Source: STC-54 sp964504665 | GTDB taxonomy: Bacteria; Patescibacteriota; Microgenomatia; Daviesbacterales; UBA10151 | NCBI GenBank assembly: GCA_964504665.1 | Contig: CAZDEH010000035.1 | Location: 1 to 8,323 of the forward strand | Reading direction: 5' to 3' | Length of the DNA stretch: 8,323 nt | Shown here: one piece after another, positions 1-5,792 of the stretch | Layout: each line of letters starts with the position of its first letter | Position numbering within the stretch: position 1 is the stretch's first letter | The notes under the pieces: generated by a model | Told to the model about the DNA's origin: nothing | Database searches by the model: none | Seen by the model: the letters and a program-made list of their open reading frames with translations, nothing else | Position numbers and translations under genes: made by a program

Positions 1-697
1 TCTTGTATGATCCAGCTGTAATAACCTTACCTTTATCTAATAAAATTACTTGCTTACAAAATGATTTAATGAGGTCTGAAGAATGGGAAATAATTACGAC
101 TGTAACACCCTTATCATGAAACTCTCTCATTTTATCCAAACATTTCTTTTGAAAACCAACATCCCCCACTGCTAAAATTTCATCAACTAATAAAATATCA
201 GGCTCGATATGAACTGCTATGGAAAACCCTAACCGCATATACATACCTGAGGAATAATGTTTAACCGGAGTATCAATAAAATCAGATAATCCGGAAAAAT
301 TAACAATATCTTCAAATTTAGTGTCAATTTCCTTAGTGGTTAACCCTAAAATAGTCCCATTTAGATAGATATTCTCTCTGCCTGTAAGCTCCGGATGAAA
401 CCCTGAGCCGAGTTCAATTAAAGGACCAATTTTACCCTGAACTGTAATTATTCCATTTGTAGGAGTTAAGACACCTGCAATCAGTTTTAATAGTGTGCTT
501 TTACCTGATCCATTTGCTCCAATAATACCAATGCTTTCTCCTTTTTTTATTTCAAAAGAAACATTATTAACTGCCCAAAAATCTTCTTGCCTTGGTGCTC
601 TAAATAGATCTAATAAGGCTTCTTTTAAAAGAAGTTTATGTCCTCTTTTAAACTTCTTGCTAACATTGTCTAGCTTAATTACAATATTTTTATTCAT
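1..697 (-). CDS. ABC transporter ATP-binding protein, polysaccharide exporter type (Wzt/TagH-like), C-terminus cut by window edge
   Basis: Reading the minus strand from the ATG at 697 gives 232 codons with no stop before the window edge, so the C-terminus is missing. All ABC ATPase landmarks are visible: Walker A GANGSGKST at about residues 60-68, a Q-loop region of the polysaccharide-exporter type (ELGSGFHPELTGRENIY, about 95-111), a YSSGM signature in place of LSGGQ (about 149-153), Walker B ILLVDE (about 168-173) and the H-loop SH (about 202-203). The divergent signature and the FHPELTGRENIYLNG block are typical of ATPases that energise O-antigen, teichoic acid or other glycan export through an ABC-2 permease. 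The start lies 2 bases after the permease stop, which implies one operon and coupled translation. Wzt proteins may carry a C-terminal carbohydrate-binding domain; whether this one does cannot be seen here. The exported glycan is unknown. Confidence 0.93.
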   Translation of the reverse strand, partial: MNKNIVIKLDNVSKKFKRGHKLLLKEALLDLFRAPRQEDFWAVNNVSFEIKKGESIGIIGANGSGKSTLLKLIAGVLTPTNGIITVQGKIGPLIELGSGFHPELTGRENIYLNGTILGLTTKEIDTKFEDIVNFSGLSDFIDTPVKHYSSGMYMRLGFSIAVHIEPDILLVDEILAVGDVGFQKKCLDKMREFHDKGVTVVIISHSSDLIKSFCKQVILLDKGKVITAGSYK

Positions 698-699
698 GT

Positions 700-1482
700 T
701 TATATAACTTCTGCAAAATATTTTGAGTTCTTTTTAAAATATAAATATCCAACAATAAATATTGTGAATGAAAAAAGAGCAGAATATAAAAAAGCTGGCC
801 ACAGAGGAATAACTCCATATAAAATTGTGGCTCTATAAGCATCAATTATTCCTCCCATCGGGTTAAGATAAAAAAATATTTTTAAATTCGGTGGGATTAG
901 ATCTGGAGAATAAACTACCGGAGTTAAGTACATCCAAACTCCTAAGATTACCCCGATTGCATGTTCTATATCTCTATAAAAAACGTTACTGGCTGATAAG
1001 ATAAAAGAAATACCCATTATTAACATTAACTGTATGAGTAATATTATTGGCACAAAAAGTATAGTCAAATGAAAAGACACTCCAAAAATCACCATAAAAA
1101 ATCCCAGAATAATTGCGGTTAGAAATAGATCGATTAGTTTTGAAGCCACTGCCGATATTGGTAAAATTTCCCGTGGTAAATAAATTTTTGTAACCAGAGA
1201 AGAATTGGCTAAAACACTACCTGTAGCAGCAACAATAGCATTAGACATAAAAAGCCAAGGAACTAGAGCCGTAAACAAATAAACAGGATACGGAACAGGA
1301 CCAGTCGGGACTTTAAAAACAAAAGAAAAAACAATACTTAAAACAGTTAAATTTATCAAAGGTACTAAAATCACCCAGGAATATCCAAGTAATGATTGTT
1401 TATATTTGGCTCTAATATCTCTTAGGGTTAATTGCCAAAATAAATCTTTGTATTTAAATATCTTATACTTTAATATATTCAT
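700..1482 (-). CDS. ABC-2 type permease, polysaccharide/polyol-phosphate exporter (Wzm/TagG-like)
   Basis: This 260-residue integral membrane protein would form the channel partner of the ATPase encoded just downstream, exporting a lipid-linked surface glycan across the cytoplasmic membrane. The N-terminal block RDIRAKYKQSLLGYSW (about residues 21-36) is a hallmark of the Wzm/TagG family, as is NPMGGIIDAYRATIL near the C-terminus (about 207-221). Hydrophobic segments lie at about 31-56, 67-90, 112-135, 140-165, 175-192 and 229-249, matching the six-helix ABC-2 fold. Length is normal for the family. The ATG at 1482 has AGAGG directly against it, too close to act as a normal Shine-Dalgarno. A -35/-10 pair sits 20 bases upstream of the start, so this gene heads the exporter operon. 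The substrate cannot be read from the sequence. Confidence 0.93.
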   Translation of the reverse strand: MNILKYKIFKYKDLFWQLTLRDIRAKYKQSLLGYSWVILVPLINLTVLSIVFSFVFKVPTGPVPYPVYLFTALVPWLFMSNAIVAATGSVLANSSLVTKIYLPREILPISAVASKLIDLFLTAIILGFFMVIFGVSFHLTILFVPIILLIQLMLIMGISFILSASNVFYRDIEHAIGVILGVWMYLTPVVYSPDLIPPNLKIFFYLNPMGGIIDAYRATILYGVIPLWPAFLYSALFSFTIFIVGYLYFKKNSKYFAEVI

Positions 1483-1502
1483 CCTCTTTTACACTGGAAT
1501 CA

Positions 1503-1531
1503 ATTTTAGTAATAAAGGTATAATAAATCAA
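1503..1531 (-). promoter_or_regulatory. predicted sigma70-type promoter of the exporter operon
   Basis: On the minus strand, TTGATT (1526-1531) and TAAAAT (1503-1508) are separated by exactly 17 bases, a good vegetative promoter layout. The predicted transcription start near 1496 gives a leader of about 13-14 bases before the permease ATG at 1482. The element overlaps the candidate -10 box of the divergent methyltransferase gene. It is identified by motif match alone. Confidence 0.5.
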
Positions 1532-1533
1532 GG
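1519..1533 (+). promoter_or_regulatory. candidate -10 box and ribosome binding site of the plus-strand methyltransferase
   Basis: A perfect TATAAT lies at 1519-1524, and AAGG at 1530-1533 is spaced 8 bases from the ATG at 1542. No good -35 is visible at 16-18 bases upstream. The predicted transcript would start near 1531, leaving a leader of only about 11 bases, so initiation could trim or remove the AAGG. The box lies inside the 17-base spacer of the opposite-strand promoter. Confidence 0.4.
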
Positions 1534-1541
1534 TTAAAGGT

Positions 1542-2306
1542 ATGATAAATTATCTCCGAAGATTTATTGAAGTTAATCGTAATATATGTAATAAGATAGA
1601 AAATACTATTTCTTTAAATAAACCTGATTTCACAGAACTTTATTCAAAACTCGTAGCAGAATATGCAAACAAGAAAAAGCAACCGGTAATTATTGACATC
1701 GGAGGCGGCAGATTAACACCCTTTGTTAAATATTTAAATTCAGCATTAAGATATCAGTTAATAGTTGTTGATAAAAATAAAAAAGAATTAGAGTATAATT
1801 TTAGTGCAAATAAAACCATCACCACTGATGTGAACAAAGAGCTGCCAATTCAACCCAATACAGCTGATATAATCGTTTCCCGTTATGTTTTTGAACATTT
1901 AGAGAATCTTCCGGGTTTTATTTTAAATTCTAATAAAATTTTAAAAACAGACGGGTACTCTATCCATCTTTTTTCCTGCAAATTTGCTATTTTTGCTATA
2001 TTAAATCAAATATTCCCACACAAGTTAACTAAATTCTTATTGAGTTCATTAGTCCCCGGTAGTCAATATATCCGCGGATTTAAAACAAATTATGACCATT
2101 GTTACTATAGTGCAATTGTTGATATTTTTACTAAAAAAGGTTTTTCAATTGATCAAATAAAGATCAGTTATTACGGATCAAGATACTTCAGTTTTTTTGT
2201 ACCATTTTTCATAATTTCGGTAATTTATGAAGTTATTTTGCAAAGCATAGGAATAAAAAATCTCGGGTCTTATATTTTAATTGTAGCGAAAAAGGATAGA
2301 GATTAA
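1542..2306 (+). CDS. class I SAM-dependent methyltransferase (Methyltransf_11-like), target unknown
   Basis: A 254-residue protein with a Rossmann-type SAM-binding core in the N-terminal half: motif I IDIGGGR at about residues 51-57, the acidic end of beta-2 in VVDKN (75-79), the TTDV segment (94-97), and a motif IV-like DIIVSRYVFEHL (109-120), whose FEHL is typical of the small-molecule methyltransferase group. The C-terminal part is rich in aromatics and has a hydrophobic stretch (about 216-236) that might touch or dip into the membrane. It is divergent from, and 59 bases away from, a glycan exporter operon. A role in modifying a glycan or its lipid carrier is therefore plausible but is inferred from position only; no residue identifies the substrate. 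A small-molecule or lipid substrate is an alternative. Confidence 0.8.
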   Translation: MINYLRRFIEVNRNICNKIENTISLNKPDFTELYSKLVAEYANKKKQPVIIDIGGGRLTPFVKYLNSALRYQLIVVDKNKKELEYNFSANKTITTDVNKELPIQPNTADIIVSRYVFEHLENLPGFILNSNKILKTDGYSIHLFSCKFAIFAILNQIFPHKLTKFLLSSLVPGSQYIRGFKTNYDHCYYSAIVDIFTKKGFSIDQIKISYYGSRYFSFFVPFFIISVIYEVILQSIGIKNLGSYILIVAKKDRD

Positions 2307-2316
2307 ACGCAGCTCA

Positions 2317-2325
2317 TGCTAAACT
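2317..2325 (+). promoter_or_regulatory. candidate extended -10 element of the RNA methylase gene
   Basis: TGCTAAACT (TG at 2317-2318, -10 TAAACT at 2320-2325) lies in the 25-base gap after the preceding stop codon. Six bases separate it from the ATG at 2332, so the seventh base downstream, the usual start position, is the A of the ATG. No -35 or Shine-Dalgarno is visible. It is four of six on the -10 plus the TG extension, so the call is tentative. Readthrough from the preceding gene is the alternative. Confidence 0.35.
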
Positions 2326-2331
2326 ATCTCC

Positions 2332-3633
2332 ATGCACCAATATTTTTTTGTCTTAGGAAATAATCACACACTTTCAAAAATAGAGATTTTAACCGTTTTT
2401 TCGAAAGAGAACATAAATTTTAAGATTATAACATCTTCTGCCGAAATTCTTATTTTAGAATCTAACCAGAAAATTGACTTACAAGGTTTAATGAAAAAAC
2501 TTGGAGGTACAATAAAGGTTGGTCAGATTATAGATTCTATTTCTTTTGAAAAGTTTCAAGAACAATTTAATAGTTTAATAACAGATTTAAATTTTTTAAG
2601 TAATCTTTTTGATCCCGAGCTTTCCAAAATATCGTTTGGAATTAGTATCTATAACGCTGGTGCTCCAGTAACTTACATTAATCAAGTTTACCCATATGCT
2701 ATCAAATCTTTACCTAAAATAAAGAAATTTCTATCATCATCCTACAGAGTAAACTTCTTTAAATCACATGAAAGGTATATTTCCAGTGTATCTATCGTGA
2801 AAAACAAATTACTGATGGATGGTTTTGAGTTAGTTATTTGTGTTGGAGAAAATACTGTTTATTTTGGAAAAACTATAGTTGTCCAGGATTTTGAGGATTA
2901 TAGTTTTAGAGACTATCAAAGACCGGAAAGAGACACAAAAGCTGGGATGATCCCCCCCAAATTAGCAAAAATAATGATAAATATTTCCGGCTTAGATATA
3001 AGCCAAACAATTCTGGATCCTTTCTGTGGAAACGGAACAATCATTCAAGAATTAATACTTTTAGGATATAAAAATATTCTTGGAACTGATTATAAAAATG
3101 AGCAAATTCAAAAAACTAATCAAAATATTGAATGGTTATTCGAACAATACACTAATTTGGTTAGATCTGGTTTTAGTATTAAAACATTTACATGTGATGT
3201 TAAAAAATTAAGTCAAGCCATAGATAAAAAAAGTATCGATGCGATTATTACTGAACCATATTTGGGGTCACCACAATCAAGACATTTCAGTATCACTCAA
3301 ATTGAAAATGAAATTACTATTTTAGAAAAATTATATCTGGATACTTTCTATCAATTTAAAAACTTACTGAAAACTGACGGAAAAATTGTCATTATTTTCC
3401 CCGTTTTTAGATTAAGGAACAGTCGCTATTTTCTTAATATCCTTCCTCAATTATCAAAACTTGGATTTTCCCCAGTGGATTTTAGACAAAATCCCATTGA
3501 TAAAGACCTTCATCTTGAAGTTTCTGAAAGAGGGTCAATTATTTACTACCGCCCTGATCAAATAGTCTATCGGGAAATATTTATATTTAAGGTGGACGGA
3601 GAGGGATTTGAACCCCCGACTTCTTCAATGTGA
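2332..3633 (+). CDS. putative RNA methylase, Trm11/THUMP-associated (UPF0020-like) family
   Basis: A 433-residue SAM-dependent methyltransferase whose C-terminal half resembles the Trm11/THUMPD/RlmL methylases that modify the guanine N2 of RNA. Visible signs are RDYQRPERDTKAGMIPPKLA (about residues 193-212, the pre-motif block of this family), motif I LDPFCGNG (228-235), an acidic residue in GTDYK (251-255), and a motif IV-like TEPYLG (307-312), where classical members have D/N-PP-Y/F. The N-terminal 190 residues would hold the RNA-binding THUMP-like part, but I see no diagnostic motif there. The target is most likely tRNA, which is inferred from family membership. The start has no Shine-Dalgarno. 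The last 13 residues (VDGEGFEPPTSSM) come from the antisense strand of a tRNA gene, so the conserved protein probably ends near residue 420 (FIFK). Confidence 0.8.
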   Translation: MHQYFFVLGNNHTLSKIEILTVFSKENINFKIITSSAEILILESNQKIDLQGLMKKLGGTIKVGQIIDSISFEKFQEQFNSLITDLNFLSNLFDPELSKISFGISIYNAGAPVTYINQVYPYAIKSLPKIKKFLSSSYRVNFFKSHERYISSVSIVKNKLLMDGFELVICVGENTVYFGKTIVVQDFEDYSFRDYQRPERDTKAGMIPPKLAKIMINISGLDISQTILDPFCGNGTIIQELILLGYKNILGTDYKNEQIQKTNQNIEWLFEQYTNLVRSGFSIKTFTCDVKKLSQAIDKKSIDAIITEPYLGSPQSRHFSITQIENEITILEKLYLDTFYQFKNLLKTDGKIVIIFPVFRLRNSRYFLNILPQLSKLGFSPVDFRQNPIDKDLHLEVSERGSIIYYRPDQIVYREIFIFKVDGEGFEPPTSSM

Positions 3634-3664
3634 ATGAAGCACTCTACCACTGAGTTATCCGTCC
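3593..3664 (-). tRNA. tRNA-Val (anticodon CAC)
   Basis: On the minus strand a complete 72-base cloverleaf can be drawn. The acceptor stem is GGACGGA with TCCGTCC, the D-stem ACTC/GAGT closes around AGTGGTA, and the anticodon stem CTTCA/TGAAG closes the loop TTCACAT. That loop gives anticodon CAC, which reads valine GTG codons. A 5-base variable loop follows, then the T-stem GGGGG/CCCTC (one G-U pair) with T-loop TTCAAAT. The discriminator is A. The genome encodes CC then T after it, so a full CCA is not encoded and must be completed by the CCA-adding enzyme. The 3' part is antisense to the last 41 bases of the RNA methylase frame. Confidence 0.96.
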
Positions 3665-3676
3665 ATCAAGATAACT

Positions 3677-3705
3677 ATTTTAACATTCCACCCCTTGTCT
3701 TACAA
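3677..3705 (-). promoter_or_regulatory. predicted promoter of the tRNA-Val gene
   Basis: On the minus strand, TTGTAA (3700-3705), a 17-base spacer and TAAAAT (3677-3682) are preceded by the TG of an extended -10. The predicted start near 3670 lies about 6 bases before the mature tRNA 5' end, leaving a very short 5' trailer for RNase P. Its -35 touches the -35 of the divergent lepB promoter. Confidence 0.5.
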
Positions 3706-3723
3706 ATCAAAAATACGGATAAT
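3695..3723 (+). promoter_or_regulatory. predicted promoter of lepB
   Basis: TTGTCT (3695-3700), a 17-base spacer and GATAAT (3718-3723) form a moderate vegetative promoter. The expected transcription start is about 3730, 2 bases before the ATG at 3732. A transcript starting there would exclude the in-frame GTG at 3726, which favours the ATG as the true start. The match is four of six at -35 and five of six at -10. Confidence 0.45.
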
Positions 3724-3731
3724 AGGTGTCT

Positions 3732-4322
3732 ATGGAACCAGAATATCAAATTGAGGAAGAAGGTTTTGGAACAAAACTAAAAAATAATATTATAGAATTA
3801 ATTGAGTTTGTTGCCATTGTGTTTGCTATTTTAATGGCAATTCGTTTTTTTGCTGCTGAACCACATAAGGTTTCAGGTAGCTCAATGGTTCCAAATTTTT
3901 ATGATGGAGATTATATTATTACTAATAAATTAGCAACTAGATTAAATGAACCAAAAAGAGGTGAAGTAATCATTTTACATGATCCCTTAGATATTAATAA
4001 AGTATTTATCAAAAGGGTAATTGGACTTCCTGGAGAAACGATAAAAATTCGAGGAGGAGCAGTTTATTTAAACAATCAACAGTTGGAAGAACCTTACTTA
4101 CCAGCTAATCTTTCAACTTCTGGGGAAAACTTTTTAAAAGAAGATAATGAAATAACTATTCCAAATGGAAACTATTTTGTAATGGGGGATAACCGTGATA
4201 ACAGTTCAGACTCTCGTCAATGGGGATACTTAAAGAAAGATCTTATTATTGGACAAGCTTTTTTGCGTTATTGGCCACTGGACAAAGCAACTTTGATCAA
4301 TATAGGAATAAAATCTAATTAA
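3732..4322 (+). CDS. lepB: signal peptidase I
   Basis: Type I leader peptidase, a membrane-anchored serine protease that removes signal peptides from Sec/Tat-exported proteins on the outer face of the membrane. Starting at the ATG (196 residues), one N-terminal membrane helix spans about residues 20-40. The Ser/Lys catalytic dyad lies in the expected boxes: SGSSMVP with catalytic Ser at about 51, and FIKRVIGLPGE with general-base Lys at about 94. The conserved MGDNRDNSSDSR box follows at about 151-162. The short form with one helix is like that of Gram-positive and many small-genome bacteria. A GTG at 3726 would add two residues; TAGGTG just before the ATG could be read as a weak Shine-Dalgarno, but its spacing is only 3 bases. 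The gene overlaps the end of parB tail to tail by 8 bases. Confidence 0.95.
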   Translation: MEPEYQIEEEGFGTKLKNNIIELIEFVAIVFAILMAIRFFAAEPHKVSGSSMVPNFYDGDYIITNKLATRLNEPKRGEVIILHDPLDINKVFIKRVIGLPGETIKIRGGAVYLNNQQLEEPYLPANLSTSGENFLKEDNEITIPNGNYFVMGDNRDNSSDSRQWGYLKKDLIIGQAFLRYWPLDKATLINIGIKSN

Positions 4323-5166
4323 TTTCCTGATAGGATGTAACAGCTTTATAAACTTTTCTCATTAACTCAGTAGTTTGCTCAGGACTACCTGGCAGGCGGA
4401 TTTCTAATCGGGCATGATTACCTGTTAAAACATATTTTACAGATGCTTTTTTATCATTTTGAGTCAACGCTTCCGTTAAACCTTCCTGAATTCTATCAAC
4501 TTCTTCGTTGAGAATATGCATACTTTCAGTATCCACATTACGCTTAGGAATTACTCCAAACTTAGATTTCATTTTCCTTACCAGTTCTTCAGCACCTCTA
4601 ACAGATAGATTCTTCCTCATTACTTCCTTATAAGCTTCAATAATTAGATGCGGGTCTTCAAGGGCAGAAAGAGCTCTAACATGACCCTCTGTTGTCTGAC
4701 TGGACATAAGTGCGTCTTTTAACGCATCTGGCAATGTTAATAGCCTTATTGTATTTGAAATATAGGCAGGGCTTTTCCCTACTTTTTGGGCTATCTCTGA
4801 ATTAGCAAGACTGAACTCATCCATCAAACGTCGGTAGGCTTGAGCTCTTTCAAGTGGATTTAGATCCTGCCTCTGCACATTTTCAACAATCGCCATCTCT
4901 AACATACCCTGAGGAGAAGTTTCTTTAACTACTACTGGTACTTTTGCTATTCCAATGAGTTTTGACGCTCTCCAGCGCCGTTCTCCTGCAATAATCTGAA
5001 ACCCTGCCGGAGTTTTAGCAACAACTAAAGGCTCTAAAATTCCGTGTTCTCTGATTGATTCAGCGAGTTCTGCAAGGGACTCTGGAGTAATTAAACCACG
5101 CGGCTGTAAAGGATTTGGTTCAAGTAAATTAATATCCAGCAAATAAACCTGGTCGTCAACGTCCAT
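4315..5166 (-). CDS. parB: ParB/Spo0J-family chromosome partitioning protein
   Basis: A 283-residue ParB-type CTPase/DNA clamp that loads at parS sites and helps segregate the replicated origin, usually with ParA and SMC. The N-terminal ParB/sulfiredoxin fold is seen from the LLEPNPLQPRG start (about residues 14-24), with box II GERRWRA at 61-67 and the ENVQRQDLNPLE block at 95-106. The central helix-turn-helix (SEIAQKVGKSPAYISNTIRLL, about 123-143) and GHVRALS (161-167) are typical. The C-terminal dimer domain is less conserved. The ATG lies 11 bases inside the end of rpmA in another frame, so translation is probably coupled to L27. No parA gene or parS palindrome (TGTTTCACGTGAAACA-like) is present in this window, which is unusual because parB normally follows parA. 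Confidence 0.93.
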   Translation of the reverse strand: MDVDDQVYLLDINLLEPNPLQPRGLITPESLAELAESIREHGILEPLVVAKTPAGFQIIAGERRWRASKLIGIAKVPVVVKETSPQGMLEMAIVENVQRQDLNPLERAQAYRRLMDEFSLANSEIAQKVGKSPAYISNTIRLLTLPDALKDALMSSQTTEGHVRALSALEDPHLIIEAYKEVMRKNLSVRGAEELVRKMKSKFGVIPKRNVDTESMHILNEEVDRIQEGLTEALTQNDKKASVKYVLTGNHARLEIRLPGSPEQTTELMRKVYKAVTSYQEIN

Positions 5167-5407
5167 TAATGTTTACAAAGTTTTTTCCTTTTTTCTTAAT
5201 AAATTCTACTACACCTGACATGGTAGCAAAAAGGGTATAGTCATTCCCCTGTTTTACTCCTATACCTGGAAAATATTTATTACCTTTTTGTCTAATAATA
5301 ATATTTCCAGAATAAACTGATTCTCCGCCGTAATGCTTAACACCTAATCGTTTTGAGATTGAATCCCTATTTGTTTTGGTAGTTCCGCCTGCTTTTGTAT
5401 GTGCCAT
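5156..5407 (-). CDS. rpmA: 50S ribosomal protein L27 (bL27)
   Basis: Bacterial L27, 83 residues, which sits in the 50S subunit with its N-terminus near the peptidyl transferase centre. The family start MAHTKAGG, the block NRDSISKRLGVKHYGGESV (residues 13-31), GNIIIRQKGNKYFPG (34-48) and the VGLGKDHTLFA-equivalent segment GVKQGNDYTLFA (50-61) are all clear. Length is normal and there is no N-terminal pre-sequence of the Firmicutes type needing cleavage. It follows rplU by 26 bases, the common L21-L27 pair, and its end overlaps the start of parB. The stop is TGA, showing UGA is not recoded. There is no good Shine-Dalgarno: AAAGG is 12 bases from the ATG. A promoter-like pair sits immediately upstream. 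Confidence 0.98.
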   Translation of the reverse strand: MAHTKAGGTTKTNRDSISKRLGVKHYGGESVYSGNIIIRQKGNKYFPGIGVKQGNDYTLFATMSGVVEFIKKKGKNFVNINGR

Positions 5408-5413
5408 TGGTTA

Positions 5414-5442
5414 AGGATACCTTTCGTGAAAAATTATGTCAA
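5414..5442 (-). promoter_or_regulatory. predicted promoter of rpmA, overlapping the end of rplU
   Basis: On the minus strand, a perfect TTGACA (5437-5442), a 17-base spacer and TATCCT (5414-5419) are followed by 6 bases and then the rpmA ATG. The predicted start is the A of the ATG, giving a leaderless transcript. The TTGACA also encodes the last two residues (Leu-Thr) of L21. It is a motif match only; the -10 is four of six. Confidence 0.45.
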
Positions 5443-5754
5443 GTGTTTTTTCACAGTTTCAAGTAATTTTACTTTAGTCATCTGACGTCTTTGCCCTATA
5501 ACTCTTCTGTAATTTGCTTTTGCTTTATATGTTGCTACCCTAATTTTATCTTTCTTCACATTACCTAATACTTCCAATTCTAATTTTTCTTTAAGATAAG
5601 GCATACCAATTTGCACATTTGTCTTATCTACAGTCAGAAGAACCTTCTCAACTGATATTTTTTTTACGTCTGAATCAAGTCTGTCTATTTCTATCGTTTG
5701 ACCGGGCTCAATCTTATATTGTCTGCTACCAATTTGAATTATATTATATTTCAT
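5434..5754 (-). CDS. rplU: 50S ribosomal protein L21 (bL21)
   Basis: Bacterial L21, 106 residues, a 23S rRNA-binding protein of the large subunit. The N-terminal beta-barrel begins MKYNIIQIGSRQYKIEPGQ (residues 1-19), and the family signature KAKANYRRVIGQRRQMTKVK lies at about 78-97. Length matches the family. It is followed by rpmA, as in most bacteria, and sits 38 bases after the rodA stop with its own strong promoter-like element, so it probably heads the rplU-rpmA-parB unit. No Shine-Dalgarno precedes the ATG. Confidence 0.98.
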   Translation of the reverse strand: MKYNIIQIGSRQYKIEPGQTIEIDRLDSDVKKISVEKVLLTVDKTNVQIGMPYLKEKLELEVLGNVKKDKIRVATYKAKANYRRVIGQRRQMTKVKLLETVKKHLT

Positions 5755-5763
5755 ACCAGACGC

Positions 5764-5792
5764 ATTTTACCTTGAGTTAAGGTTGGTGTCAA
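5764..5792 (-). promoter_or_regulatory. predicted strong promoter of rplU-rpmA-parB
   Basis: On the minus strand, a perfect TTGACA (5787-5792) begins on the base after the rodA stop codon. A 17-base spacer leads to TAAAAT (5764-5769), five of six with the consensus. The expected transcription start near 5757 leaves a leader of only about 3 bases before the ATG at 5754. This is the best promoter match in the window, in keeping with high demand for ribosomal proteins. Confidence 0.6.

Noticed and set aside
495..707. Plus-strand open frame of 70 codons opposite the ABC ATPase
   Set aside because: It is antisense to the conserved Walker A region of a clear ABC ATPase and resembles no known protein; it is a shadow frame.
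3726..3731. GTG start for lepB, two codons upstream of the ATG
   Set aside because: It lies 2 bases after the predicted -10 box, before the expected transcription start, and has no Shine-Dalgarno. The ATG at 3732 fits better, though this is not proven.
5156..5158. Possible UGA recoding as in Gracilibacteria/SR1
   Set aside because: TGA ends rpmA at the normal L27 length, and no in-frame TGA is needed to keep any conserved protein open.
5769..5783. Inverted repeat ACCTT-5-AAGGT in the spacer of the rplU promoter, as operator or rodA terminator
   Set aside because: Only a 5-base stem, no following U-tract, and such repeats are common by chance in this composition.
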